64,000 bases of DNA from Impatiens glandulifera (taxonomy: Eukaryota; Streptophyta; Magnoliopsida; Ericales; Balsaminaceae): NCBI RefSeq assembly GCF_907164915.1, contig NC_061867.1:50719852-50783851 (forward strand). Direction: 5' to 3'. A program made the translations under genes and the position numbers. Below the pieces are notes generated by a model. It made no database searches, was not told the origin of the DNA, and saw only the letters and a program-made list of their open reading frames with translations. The stretch's first letter is position 1. Each line of letters opens with the position of its first letter. Shown piece after piece: positions 46,811-59,510 of this stretch.

Positions 46811-49800
46811 ATCGGTATTTTCTTTAATTTAGTTAGCTATTTATTTATGTAATTCTACAATAAAAAATCAATTCATTCATAATTTTTCTAAACAAATTTT
46901 AAGCCCAACTCAAATTAAATTTTAAATTTTTACTAAAAGAGATGTAAAATGTGTTTGAATATAATTTTTACGTTAATAATACATTGTTAGGCTTAGTATC
47001 TGAATCAAATGAAACCTAATTATTAACAATTCAATAATTTAAATAACTTAATGCAATTCCAAAGCCCTAGTTATGCTAAAATCATTTAATATCTTTGTTT
47101 TGCATTGACATAAGTATTGAGTTGGATAAGTTTATATTCTTTGAGCCAGGCAATATGAAGCTCCCTTCCACCCGAAGATGGGCCCAAGTAGAGTTTTCAG
47201 CCAGACTGATATTATAGGCCGGTATGGTTAGTCACTTTCTCTCTCACACACACACTGAATTGTAGAGAGGCAACAGCCATAGAAACTGTACAAGAGTTTA
47301 TTGTCCATTTGATTTCTTTTTGTGGGGTGCAAAGAGAAAGAGTGGTCAAAATCAACCTCATTGTACAGCACGTTCTTGATATGATATGATAAAAGCTATA
47401 ATAATTAAATTCATCAATAAGTCCTTCAAGACTTTTTCCATTTTTAAATTTGAATTCAAATTCATATGAGAAATTTCATCTCTAAATGGAATCAAGGTCT
47501 TTTTTCTCCAAGATGGAACTATACCCATTTGGAATCTAAGGCTTAAAATTCTATAATAAGTTAGATATACAAAAAAAATTAGTTTTTTAATAGATCTTAT
47601 ATGTGGTGTCAGGAAAGCGACAATTCCGACATGAAACAAAAGCACCATTCCGAACCAAACACGAAAAAATCAGGGTAGGATCATGTATATTTGGGTTGAG
47701 TTGAAATTAGTTCGACTCATTTAACTTAATTAATAAACGGATCAAATCGGGTGAACCTGAAACGACCAAAAGTATGGCAACTCATTTATAATTTTCTTTT
47801 GTAAGGATTTGTGTTTGTCATTTCTTATTCTGTTGTTAATTTTCTTTTGTAGAGTTTTTTTAAAGAAGATTTGTGATTTAGTTTAATTGTTCCTTTGTGG
47901 TGATGTTATTTTAATATTAAATAAAGAAACGTGGTATTTATTAAATCGAGTAGACTTCAAGTTGAGTTAGAACAATCGGGTCAATTAGGTCGAGTTTGGA
48001 TTAATTACAAATAAATATGCCTTGTTTATCTTAGATATTTTGACACGACTTACTAAACAAAATTAATAGTTCAACTCGCAACCATGTCTGCTCGACCCGC
48101 CAACTCCTATGTATTAGTTGTATTTTATTTTTATTCACCCTTTTCTTTTGTTTTTAGGTTAGTTTGTACCAATTCTACCATTGTCACGTGTTTTTTGGGA
48201 TAGCTTTAATAAATTTTTATTAAAAAAGTAATTTATATGAATTTCATAGTTGAAGATTTTATATAAATAATATAATTACTTGAAGGACAGATTTGAAAAA
48301 AAATAATAGAAAGTAGGCAAGTGGTCAAAGGAGTAGAGCATGCTCCCACGGCCACAAATGTTGTAAATTGTTTTCTTGCTTAAGACCGTTTGGGCATCAA
48401 TTTTCCTAACATTTGTCCCCCCTCCGATTTTGGTGACATGTTTGCATACTTTATTGAATTGTCACATTCATATTTCAAACTTCGGTTTACTTGTCAAATA
48501 TCACTCTCATCTTTATCTTCAATTTTATAAAATTTATTATTATTTAATCTCGAAATGATTAGCACGAGTTATAACCTTTATTTGATTGACTTTCTTAATG
48601 GAGATTGAAATAAAATCTTTAATAACAAGATTTATTTTTCTTTCTTACTTTTTACTTTGGAAGACTTTTACTTAGTTTTTTGTCGGGTTAAGGCCTTTGA
48701 GACAATAGATAGTCAGGCGTAGCCGCATCTAGAGAAATTCTTTAACCCATCAACTTAAAGGAAGCTTTTCATTTGAACTACTAACATAATTTAACTTTTT
48801 TACTATATATTTATTTGAAAACACGATATTTATATGGTTAATTGGGTCTTATTAGAAGTTGGTCAATAATTTTTGTAACATTTATGATTGTATAGTACGG
48901 TTCTTTAATAGTCCTAGTAAAAAGATTGAACAATTGTACTTTTGGATACTTATTGTTTGTTTGGATAGAATTTTTTAAATAATGTTTAGATTATTTAAAA
49001 AATGTTGATAAGTTGTAATTTTATGGAGGTATGAATTATTGGTAAACGAATTTAAAGGTCTTGATTCTGTTGTGTTAAGGGGACTGAATTTCTTAAAAGA
49101 GGTCAGACACTTCTCAAGACCTTCCATAAAATCTCTAAACGCTCTTAATTTGGGCAGAAAAATATCAATGGCAGCAATTCTCTCAGCTCTGATAAAATAA
49201 TTATTTTAAATATAAAATATTTTAATTAATAAATTAAATTATATAATTATTAAAATAATGTTTGATTATACTTAATTTAAAAATATAAAATCAATTTCTC
49301 ATCTAAATATGTGTTATAACACATAAAAATTGGGAACAATTTCTCATGTGAGGTGTCAATCCATTTACCTATTTTAAGAGACGTCAATAGTTAATTAAAC
49401 AACTTAACTTAATGTAATAAACATGCATGAATATGATGCTTAGTAAATCTTAATATATATTTTTTTTTATTATGTGTTTGTTTGTTTTCTCCATTTGTCT
49501 TTCGATTTATTCTTTTAATACTTTTTTATGGTTCCATCGCTTTCCTAGCCCATTTAAAAATAATGATACATATTTGGTTAGATTAATTAGAGTTTCTTCT
49601 TATTAAATATTAAATATTGTATTAATAGAATTGTGATTAACATAATTGTAATAATATAATCAATGTCTATCAAATCTTTTAACTTGTAAGCTTAATGTTG
49701 TTAATTGAACAACTCATTCATCAAACTACATTGATTTGAAATTATATTTAAAAATTGGATTACAACAAAATTTAGATCACCATTTTTTAAAATACTTTTC

Positions 49801-51239
49801 CTTTATATCTTTTATCAATTTACTAAATATACATAACCAAACCTTAATTATTTCTCATCTCAAAAATTTCAAAATCTTAGTTTGTTTGAGTTTAATCTCT
49901 CAAAATTTATTTACAAGCTACCTACTTGTCAAATAGAGGTATAGTATTTTGACATAAATTTTAGAATGAACTATTTAGTTATACGAATATGGTCATTAGG
50001 TCATGCAACTCGATGTTTATTGGATTGATTACATGATATAACCTATTTTCATAACATTTTAGGAACATGGGTGTAAGTTTCGATCAACTAATGAAATTGA
50101 CCAAATCAACTATAAAAAGAGTTAAATCCTACCTCAAGGTTGAGATTGGCTCTTGTTGAATCGAAATCAGTCCTAGTTATCTTTGGTTGTGCATATTTAA
50201 TGTAAAATATAGGGTTTAATCCATATATTTTAGATTTGATATAACATAATATTTCCACAATAATGCTGCAATATTGTTTGCATAACTTTATTTAATGAAT
50301 TGGAATTTCACAACCATCAAATTTAGTTTTGATCAATTTTTTAATTTCTCATATATATATATATATTTCTATTGTATTAGTAAAATATTTTTATATTTAA
50401 ATATGTAAATATTTAGTTTAAAATTATTATTTGTTGCTAAAATGTTAAATCTAATTATTTATATTAAGTTTCATGTTAAATAATAAATATATATTTGATT
50501 ATTGGACAATTTCATTTTATTGTTTGGATTTTATTATTTGCAATTAAGATCCACAAAAAAACCCTTAAGGAGACATGATTTAAACATGTAAGCTTTATTT
50601 AATATTATTTTTTGTTTGAGATTTTTATATATTTTTTCATTTTATTTCATCTATCCTTATCAGTTTTTTTTATCAATCTAAATACTAATATATATATATT
50701 TTTAATATCTTCTCTTTAATCTTTCTATTTCATATATTTATAAAAAGGTAGAATAGTCAATCAACATAAAAAATATTTTTACTTTTTTTAAAATTATGTG
50801 AAACAAAATTTGTATCCAAAACCTAAATAAATCCAAAAAAACCTATTATCAATCCAGCAATACAAGCTGGATTGATGAGACGGTTTTTGGTATAAAATTA
50901 TAAAATTCAAGATTTTATCCCAAAAATTCAAACATCTTATTAATTATTAAATCAAATAATTTTATCATTTAAATACCAAAATTACTCTATAATTTTATCA
51001 TCTCTCTCAACCATCATTTTTTCACCTACACTATATCCTCTAAAGTCAAAAGGTAAATTAGTCTTCAAATTTTAAAAACTAGTTTTTACTAAACAAAGGT
51101 TTTTAAAATAAAACCAAGATAAACCCAAAAACCTCTAAAGTCAAAGATAAATTAGTCTTTAAATTTTAAAAACTAATTTTTACTTAAAAAAAAAAAAAAA
51201 AAGTTTTTACAAAAACTCTTTCTTTAAACAAACCGTAAA
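46811..51239. other. Gene-free AT-rich region
   Basis: About 4.4 kb. The open stretches (for example 47358-47648 minus, 49736-49936 plus) are low-complexity or resemble no family I know. A CT/CA-rich patch lies near 47240-47265. No RNA gene or element with clear ends is recognised. Confidence 0.5.
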
Positions 51240-52177
51240 AAACCATTTAACCCCAGTCTACACAATTTTCAGAGCTTTTGATTTTTTGAGTTTTGATTTA
51301 TTTATTTTTATTTTAGGATTTTATAATATTTTTAAAAATTATTTCTCTATCACATTAATATATTTTAATCATTAAATCATTCCTTTCATAAAAAATAAAA
51401 TACAAAAAAATCTTTACTTTATCTTTATAGTAATTTAATAAATTAAAAACTTAAATAATTTATTCATTTATATAAAACCATTTTTTTTATATAAAATCTC
51501 AAAAACCCTCCAGAATATAGAAAAAATTTCAACAAAAAAAAACTCTTTTCTCAGCATACCCATATTTAAAAAAAATATATTGTCAATAGAAGAATATAAA
51601 ACTTAAAAATAAGAAAAATAACATAAAATTGATCTAAAGTTCATATTTAAACTACATGAAAATAATAAATAGAATAGTCACTAAACTTTCAATTTTTTTA
51701 AAAATTATGTGAAACAATTTTTTTATCCAAAACCTAAATAAGACCCACTATCAAAACTAGCTTCCATTTGATTGAAAAAACAATTTATCCTGAGCTACAC
51801 AATTTTCTCAAAGTGGTTTCTTTGATTTTTTTTTATTATATATATATTTTTTAGTATTTTTACCTACGTTTCTTTTTTAATATTTCTCTATCACATTACT
51901 CTATTATAAACATCAAACCATTGATTTCATCCACTAAAGTATCTATATTTTATTTTTATAAAATTTAAATAAAAAATATTATAATAATTTAACAAATTAA
52001 CCCAAATAATTACTTTTTTTTTTATTCTCTCTTCAAAAAAACATTCTTCAGCATACCCATATTTAAAAAATGAAATAATTTGTCAATATAACAATATAAA
52101 ACTTAAAAAATAACATAAAATAACATAAAATTGATCTAAAGTTCATATTTAAACTACATGAAAAATAATAAATAAAT
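51240..52177. repeat. Diverged tandem duplication upstream of the AHL gene
   Basis: Copy A (about 51240-51672) and copy B (about 51775-52177) share several blocks in order: CTACACAATTTTC, ATTTCTCTATCACATTA, TTCAGCATACCCATATTTAA, and TTGATCTAAAGTTCATATTT followed by AAACTACATGAAAA. The spacing is about 494 bp in the best-conserved right part. An older partial copy may start near 50790 (TCCAAAACCTAAATAA). It abuts the AHL promoter. Confidence 0.7.
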
Positions 52178-52751
52178 ATACAGTGTCCTCCAGTCCAGTC
52201 TTATCCACAAATGGCGATTTTTTCTGTTAGGGTTTTTTGTTTTTTTCCTCTTGACACCTGTGAATCTCAAGCAAAGCTATATCTATCATCCAATTCGTCA
52301 CATAAAGCTTACACAAACACTGTATACGATCACTGACGATTGCAGAACAAAGAAAGAAAGAAAGAAAAGAAATTTAGAGAGAGAAACATACTCTCCTTCT
52401 TCTTCCTTTGGTGGGTTTCTCGAGTATCATTACTTTCTCCCCCCACCCACCGAATCATCATACCTTCAAATCCCCCTTTAATGGCGTTCATCTGAGCTTC
52501 CTCTTGTTTATGGGTTTTTCATCTTCTTCTTTAAGAACAACCCTACTTACAAGTATGTTCTTTCTTAGGTTGGTAAGAAAAAGAACCATCTTTTTTTACT
52601 TTTTGTCATGTTCTTGTTTATCCTTTAGAATATTATTTTATTAGATCCAATTTCTGTATTATCTGGTTTGACCTTCAAAAGATCTTAACTAACTCCTCTG
52701 TTCTTTGATTAAAAACAGGGCTATTGAGTTGGGTTTTTCACAAGTAAATGT
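52178..52751 (+). promoter_or_regulatory. Promoter and 5' UTR of the AHL gene, with a likely leader intron
   Basis: The stretch 52290-52560 is CT- and purine-rich like a plant leader. An acceptor-like TTAAAAACAG ends at about 52719, about 32 bases before the ATG, and a donor candidate AG/GTTGGTAAG lies near 52568. A leader intron of about 150 bp is therefore likely but not proven. Confidence 0.45.
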
Positions 52752-55327
52752 ATGGATCATCGAGACCCAATGGCGTTATCTGGGTCTACTTACTATATGC
52801 AAAGAGAACTTGCCGGTGTCGGAATCCGGCAAATGTCCGGCCATAACAACAACATGTTCTTTCAATCTAACGTTATAGACACCTCAATGGGTTCTTCTTT
52901 ACCACCGACGGCGATTTCATCTCATATGAGTTCGGTACCGGCGCCGGCAGGCCCGGCACCGTCTGGTTTGGAGACTGTGAAAAGGAAAAGGGGAAGACCT
53001 AGGAAATATGGACCGGATGGTGCAATGGGATTGCAATTGTCTAACTCATCTAATACAGTTCCGGTGAGTTCTAATCAGAAAAGGGGAAGAGGACGGCCGC
53101 CGGGCTCCGGCAGCAAACAACAGTTAGCTTCTCTTGGTAATTTTAATGTTGTTTTTGAGTTTGATTAAGGTAGGTTTTTATGTTTTGATTTATAAATGTT
53201 TGATTTGATTTGGGTATGGTTAGGGAAATGGCTTTCTAACACGGCCGGAACTGGATTTACTCCACATGTTATTCTTATCGGCTCCGGCGAGGTATACTCT
53301 CTCTCATCTTCTTGAATCAAGATTACATTTTTAAAACAAATCTGAGGTTTCTGAAAATAGAAAGTTAGTAGATTAATTTTTGGACAAGTTTTGTTTCGAA
53401 CGATGTAGTTGGATGGTAACATTAATGGGTAGTTTGTAGATCTTAAGGATAGTTTTACATTCTCCATTAAAATATATATTAAACTAAGAATAGATATTAG
53501 ATAAAGTGTCAAGAAATTGACAAGTTTTGAAATGTAAACTAAACATAGATACATTAATTAATTATAGCAAATAATATGATTTTTCTTTAACTATATTAAC
53601 ATTACATTATAAGATATTATTTCAACCTGTCCCCATGACAACAATTCTATATTCAAAAACCTATTTAGAGCTTGTTTGATGTGTTTTTCCTTATAAATAT
53701 TTTTTTTATCATATCACGATCATTCTATTTATCACATAACTTACTTTATCAACTAAAATACCCTTATTTTAATTTTATAAAATTTAAATTTTAAATACAA
53801 ATAGACATTACCAATTAAATACTCAAATAACCTACTTTTTCATGAAACAATGATTTTTTTTTTTTTTTTACAAAACCTCAAATAACCAACATCAAACAAG
53901 CTCAAAGAGGTATTTGGATGAACTAAATTCTGATACACCTGATTCAATTCAAAATGTGATTTCATTTATATCCACGTCTAAATAAGAAATTTGATTTTTT
54001 TTAAATTTTGTTTTGAAGGAGTCTTGCTTAGTATTGTATTGAATGAATCTTTGAATGGATAATAACATATGACAAGGTTTTTTTTGGGTATATTCCTTTG
54101 AGATATTCTTGACCTTCTTGAGGTGCTCAGAACTCGTTAGTCTGGCTGAGTGTTTCGAGGATCGATTTTGGTGTTTGTCGAGCCTTTGCATCATTTCCTT
54201 AATGTTCTTGTTATTTTTGCTTTTTCTTGTTATATTTTTGTTGACCTTTATCTTAAAAATAAATGAATTAAGTAGGGTAATGATAAACATCTAATATGTA
54301 TGTGCTTTAATTTTATAAAAATTATTTTAGTCATTTAAGCATAAATAATCAATTTTTCTCATCAAACAAGGCCCTAATGTTAGTTCAAAATGACATTTTT
54401 GGTTTTGGTAGGATATCACATCCAAGATATTGTCATTTTCACAACAAGGTCCAAGGGCTATATGTGTTCTGTCAGCAAATGGTTCTGTCTCAACCGCAAC
54501 TCTTTGTCAGTCATCAACTTCGGGTAGTTGTATCACCTATGAGGTTTGAAAACACAATCTTGCGAATTAGGTTTGGTTCGGTTTCAGTTGATTTGATGTG
54601 TTATTGTCTTTTGTTGTGTAGGGGCGGTTTGAGATATTGTGCCTTTCTGGATCTTATTTAGTTGCCAATAATGGTCGAACCGGTGGTCTAAGCGTTTCTC
54701 TGGTTAGTCCCGATGGTCGGGTCATTGGTGGTGGTGTTGGTGGGGTTCTTATTGCTGCTAGCCCCGTTCAGGTTCTTACAAACAAAAATTTCTACATTCC
54801 TTGTGTTGTTTTGAGAACATGTTTGATTTTTTTAAAACTTAATAAATAACCAAAATACTCTTTAATTTATTTTATTTTACTACAAAAGGATGCTTTGAAT
54901 CCAAAAAACCCACTTTTTCATCAAGAGAATTTTCAAATAACTTCACATATTTTTATCTAAATAACCTAATTTTCAATAACATATACAGAACATTGCTATT
55001 TTGAATCATTTTCTAGTTATTTAAATAATCCAAGATCAGACAAGGTTCAAATAAACAGCATTTGATTTACAGGTGATTATTGGAAGTTTCAATTGGGGAA
55101 GTGGTTCTACAAAGATGAAAAACAAAGTTAAGGAAGAAGAGACCAAACATTACTATGAAGGTGGTCAAGAACAAACTCGAGTAGACAATGATGATGATCA
55201 AATAATGAGTCAAGCAAATGTTGTTTTAAACCCGAATCATACAATTCATGCTCCTGTCGGGCTTTGGCCTGGTTCGCGATCCCTAGACATGCATATGCCC
55301 GCTGACATTGATTTGATGCGCGATTAG
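52752..55327 (+). CDS. AT-hook motif nuclear-localized (AHL) protein, two AT-hooks + PPC domain
   Basis: Five exons, 52752-53136, 53224-53291, 54412-54543, 54622-54771 and 55073-55327, in phase, give 329 residues. Two AT-hooks are visible: KRKRGRPRKYGPDG with the RGRP core at 80-83, and KRGRGRPPGSGSK with its core at 113-116. The PPC/DUF296 domain follows from about residue 130: FTPHVILIGSGEDI, AICVLSANGSVSTATL, GRFEILCLSGSYL, GGVLIAASPVQVIIGSF. AHL proteins bind AT-rich matrix-attachment DNA through the hooks and assemble trimers through PPC. They repress or tune growth, flowering and hormone genes in the nucleus. The RGRPRKY first hook, the second hook and the presence of introns place it in the intron-containing type II class. 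The C-terminal tail is acidic, then ends PADIDLMRD. Intron 2 (1120 bp) contains a MITE. Confidence 0.95.
53668..53903. mobile_element. MITE-like element in AHL intron 2
   Basis: The left end GAGCTTGTTTGATG (53668) and the right end CATCAAACAAGCTC (to 53903) are perfect 14-bp inverted repeats. They enclose an AT-rich interior of about 236 bp in total with no coding capacity. Similar CTTGTTTGATG/CATCAAACAAG fragments occur elsewhere in the window (for example 29978-29990, 54361-54372). Confidence 0.65.
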
Positions 55328-56371
55328 CTGATTTATTGACGGTGTGGTTTCGTTTCATATGTAGGTTCGTGTTAGTTTCTTATTATTTCGTTGCAAAACC
55401 AACCAAACTTGTTTAGGAAATCATGGTTTTTCAAATTGTGTTGTTATGCCCTTTTTCTAATAGGTGATATTTTGCATTAGTGTTTTGTGATGATATGTTA
55501 CATTAATGACAGAAGTTTGACTGTTTTATCATATAACTGTCGTTACTTAGTGTACTGTTTAGGCTCTGTTTGGTTTGAAGGTATTAGGAATAGAGGTCTT
55601 TGTAGGTTTTCAGTTTTCACTGTTCCATAGAATGAAAATGTTGGATGTTGATCTCAGTTAGTATTGAACTATCAATAGTATTATGCAGTGTTAAATTTGA
55701 GTCAATTTATTCTCCGTTAATAATTTTTGATTATTAACCATAAATACTTTTTTCTTATAATATATTTCAATCAATATAATTAGGTTTTATTGATTCGATT
55801 CAATTTGGGTTCTTCAATTTTTTTTATTTTTTAAACAAATTCGAAAACTAAACTAAATATTGAAATTTGAGTTTGAATAATTCGAATTCGAAATATTAAA
55901 TACAACTTTACCGTTGTACTATTTATAAGTACACTTTTTTTATAATTATTTAATTATATCTTAAAAAATATATAATTAAAATAAATAATAAAAAATTAAT
56001 TCAATTTTCGGTTATGTTTTTTTAGATAAGATAAGAAATTAACCATACTCGTACATACTTGACGTTTTAAGATAGAATATCATAATCTCTTTTCAATCTA
56101 CAACATTTTGATCGGATCAAACTTTTTTTTATAGTGTATCTATCATTTTTATCAAACACTTTATTACAATATTTTGGTATCTTTTGATTTGTGGTTGTTT
56201 ATGTATATAATTCATTATTTTTATACATTTAATCTTAATATTAAGGCATGTAACAAAGTCACAATCAGGATTTCGATGATTTCGATGATTGAACCGTGAA
56301 AAAATATATTAGAAAGTTAATAGAAAATTTAAATAATGAAAAAACTAGAACAAGATTTTGCCTATTAAACT
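55328..56371. other. 3' flank of the AHL gene
   Basis: About 1 kb of AT-rich sequence from the AHL stop to the copia LTR. It should hold the AHL 3' UTR. Nothing else is recognised. Confidence 0.5.
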
Positions 56372-56538
56372 TGTTAGAATAAGAACACGATTACAAAACT
56401 TAAATAAAGTAAGCATAACTAAAAGACATGAAGAGTCTCATTTACTAGATAAAACCAAGAGACTTGGACAATCCAAGAGGCTCTTGAATAACAAAAAAAA
56501 CACTTTAATTATTATTATTATTACTTTAATTTCTAACA
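56372..56538 (-). repeat. 3' LTR of the copia element (167 bp)
   Basis: It begins TGTTAGAA and ends TTCTAACA, the TG...CA inverted ends of an LTR. On the minus strand it is preceded directly by the polypurine tract AAGGGGAG. At 167 bp it is short for copia. Confidence 0.85.
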
Positions 56539-56559
56539 CTCCCCTTAAAGTGATGTCCG

Positions 56560-57060
56560 ATAAACTAGTCCCAACTTAGATCGTAGATCTTCGAAAGAAC
56601 CTTTAGGAAGTGCTTTTGTGAAGATATCAACAACATTGTCTTCACTTCTTACTATAACCATCTAAATGATTTCCTCTAGTACTTTTTCACGAATAAAGTG
56701 ATGCTCCAACTCAATGTGTTTTGTTCTCGCATGAAACACATGATTTGAAGTCAATTTAATAGCACTCAAATTATCTCCATGTATAGGAAGTGGTTGATCA
56801 AACTTGACATGAAAATCCTCCCAGAGTCTACGAAGCCATATGCACTTCTGTGCCGCGTGAGTTGATGCTTTGTATTCCGCTTCTGTTGTATACAGGGATA
56901 CTGATCCTTGTTTCCTAATACTCCAAGATATGCTAGTGTTTCCACAAAGAAAAACAAACCCAGATGTGGATCTTCGATCGTCTCGATCTCCAGCAAAGTC
57001 AGCATCTGCATATCCTTGGAAGACAAATTTTACATATTTCTCATATAGTAGACCAATATC
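56560..57060 (-). pseudogene. Copia RNase H remnant
   Basis: The minus-strand frame shows the copia RNase H signature: GYADADFAGDRDDRRSTSGF near 57015-56955, a TEAEYKA block, then IHGDNLSAIKL and KHIELEHHFIREK. One in-frame stop interrupts it near 56667. The frame ends with its natural stop just before the polypurine tract. Confidence 0.85.
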
Positions 57061-57980
57061 TAGTGAGATAATAATATATATTTCAAAATTTTCTTCGCTT
57101 CTTCGAGGTGTGGTTTCCTTGGCTCCTGCATGTATCGACTAACCACTCCAACTGCATAAGCAATGTCAGAATTTGTTATAGTCAGATAAATCAAAATTCC
57201 CACAAGAGCACGATAAGGATGAGGATCTAGTAGACATGTTCTTTCGTCTCGACTGAGTCTAATATTTACGTCGAGAGGAGTATATCTCTTTTTTCCATCA
57301 GTCATACCAAAATTTTCTACCAACTTTTTTGCGTAGTTGATCCACGATACAAATAAACCTTTATCGAAATTTTCGATTTGTAAACCAAGGAAAGTTCCAA
57401 GTTCACAAAGCTTCTTCATCTCAAAGCGAAGCGATAACTCATCTTGTAGACGAGCAACCTCATCATAGTTACTGCCCGTCAAGATTATATCATCCACATA
57501 AAGAAGCACCACCACCATTTGTCCTCGACTCTTCTTTATAAATAGACTTGAGTCGGATTCTGAAGCCTTGTACCCACAAAATTGAAGATATTCTGCAATC
57601 TTTCCATACCAAGCACGCGGTGCTTACTTTAATCCATATAGTGTCTTCTTAAGTCTACAGACCAACTGGGGACCATCAGTCTTCTCGAATCCAGGTGGTT
57701 ATTCCATATATATTGGACGATCAAGTTCTCCGTAAAGAAATGAATTCTTCACATCCAATTGCCACAACTTCCATCGAGAACTTGCTACTAAGGCCAACAT
57801 AGTGCGAATTGATGTCATCTTCGCAACTGGGCTGAATGTCTCCTCGTAATCTTCTCCATACTTTCGCTTGATTCGATACACCCACCTACATGTGACTACT
57901 TGAGTATCAGGAGGCTTCAGAACGACGTCCCATGTCTCATTCTTCTTGAGAGCATGCATTTCCTCCTCCATTGCTGCCAC
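57060..57980 (-). pseudogene. Copia reverse transcriptase remnant
   Basis: Conserved RT blocks are visible: CRWVYRIKRKYGE, the KLWQLDVKNSFLYGEL block carrying the first catalytic Asp, and LLYVDDIILTGSN, the YVDD active-site box. In-frame stops near 57980, 57700 and 57627 break the frame. Each stands where the family has Trp or Gln, as single-base changes from TGG or CAA/CAG. Confidence 0.9.
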
Positions 57981-59135
57981 TCATTCCTTGACATTCTTTG
58001 CTTCATTATAAGAAGTGAGTTCCTCGTCGTCTATTGCGTTTGCCAAGAAACAAGAGAAGGTTGTTACAAAATTATCATCCCTGAATTGAAGGGGCCTTAC
58101 AATGTTCCTTTTTGGTCGAGATTCCTCATTCTGTTGTTGACTTGATTCTTCCTGATGTGGACTTCCTGTTAACCTTTCACCTTTGGCTCCTTCATAGACT
58201 GAAGTATTTTGAGCTAAGTCAGGGCTCCCCCTGTCATTATTATCACTACTACAGGAGCTTCCCGTAGACGTGGGAATGGGAAGATCAGTCTGAACAGTTT
58301 CTTCAACATCCTTCATGTAGTACGAAGAAATTTCGTCGAAAACAACATCTCTCGACACAATGAATTTGTGGGTTGATGGATCCATACACCGCCACCCTTT
58401 CCTTCTTTGGTCATAGCCGACAAACACGCATTTGACTGCCTTCGCATCCAATTTGCTCCTTCTCGAGTCTGGAATATGGACATAACAAGTAGATCCAAAA
58501 ACTTGAAAATGTTTAACATTTGGCTTAAAACCAAAAAACATCTCGAATGGAGACTTGAACTCATTTGGGCTGAGCGGAACTCGATTGATGACATGGGCAA
58601 CACAACTCATGCCTTCTGCCATAAGTGCTTTGGTATATTCTTCATATGCAGCCACGACTTACAAGTCTCTGTAATGTGTCGAATCTTCCTTTCGGCTATC
58701 CCATTATGTTGCCGGGTCTTAGGGCAAGATAGTTCTCTTTTTATGTCATTTTGTCTACAAAATAATTCAAACTCTTTTGAGCAAAATTTCCCACCATTAT
58801 CTGTCTGCAATACTCGAATTTTCCTTTCTTGTTCTCCTTCTACCGTCTCCTTGAACTCGAGAAATTTAGAGAACACTTCGGACTTCTCTTTCACGAAGTC
58901 CACCCAAGTGAATCTGGAGAAATCATCCACAAACAACAACATATATTTACTTCCCGAGTATGAGGCAATTCGAGTTGGTCTCATCAAGTCACTATGAACT
59001 CGATCCAAATGACCCTTACTTCTCGATACAGAGTTGTCGAATGAAAGTCGATGAGCCTTCCCATATTGACATCCTTCACACACACTTCCCTCCTCAATTC
59101 TCAGATCTTCAGGTAGACCTTCGACAAGTTTTTTC
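57981..59135 (-). pseudogene. Copia integrase remnant
   Basis: It carries the integrase core blocks YMLLFVDDFSRFTWVDF, RVLQTDNGGKF and NGIAERKIRHI, and the downstream FGFKPNVKHFQVFGSTCY region typical of plant copia. The zinc-binding CEGCQYGKAH block is at its start. One stop near 58606 and a frameshift upstream (about 59120) separate it from the GAG-pre-integrase part. Confidence 0.9.
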
Positions 59136-59510
59136 GAGACATAACACTGAGCTTAGTCATATTGACATGCCCAAGTCTTGAATGCCATACAAAAGAGGTT
59201 TTTTGTCGTTCACCTTTTCTATGTACGAATTTGAAGCTGAAAGAACAAAGAGATCATTTACCCGAGTTTCAGTATGAACCACATTCGCCTTGATTTCTTT
59301 CACGTTCCTTAATAACTTCACATCATGTGAACCGAACAATACCAGATTTCCAGCGTCTACAGCATTTGCAACCGAGAAGAGATTCTTTCGGATTCTTGGA
59401 ACATGGTAGACATTCTTCAAGGTAATAGATTCTCCTTTGTCGTTATCAATGACAACCGATCCTTCTTTTTTTAACTTCGTGAACCGAGTTATCTGCCGTG
59501 ATAATGTCAC
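59136..59510 (-). pseudogene. Copia GAG-pre-integrase remnant
   Basis: The segment contains ITLKNVYHVPRIRKNLFSVA, the hallmark of the region between protease and integrase in copia polyproteins. The frame shifts before the usual WHSRLGH block (about 59190-59170). The upstream gag and protease are absent, which defines the truncation point. Confidence 0.85.

Noticed and set aside
47200..47360. Possible microRNA precursor in the CT/CA-rich patch
   Set aside because: No convincing long hairpin and no match to a conserved plant miRNA that I can recall.
47358..47648. 96-residue minus-strand open frame as a gene or plastid-derived insertion
   Set aside because: Hydrophobic, AT-driven sequence. 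I compared it mentally with plastid membrane proteins and found no convincing match, and there is no splice or promoter support.
53949..54294. Open frames on both strands inside AHL intron 2
   Set aside because: They lie in an intron fixed by two conserved PPC exons and show only low-complexity Lys- or Leu-rich sequence.
58407..58997. 196-residue plus-strand open frame
   Set aside because: It is the antisense of the copia integrase region, which has clear family motifs on the minus strand.
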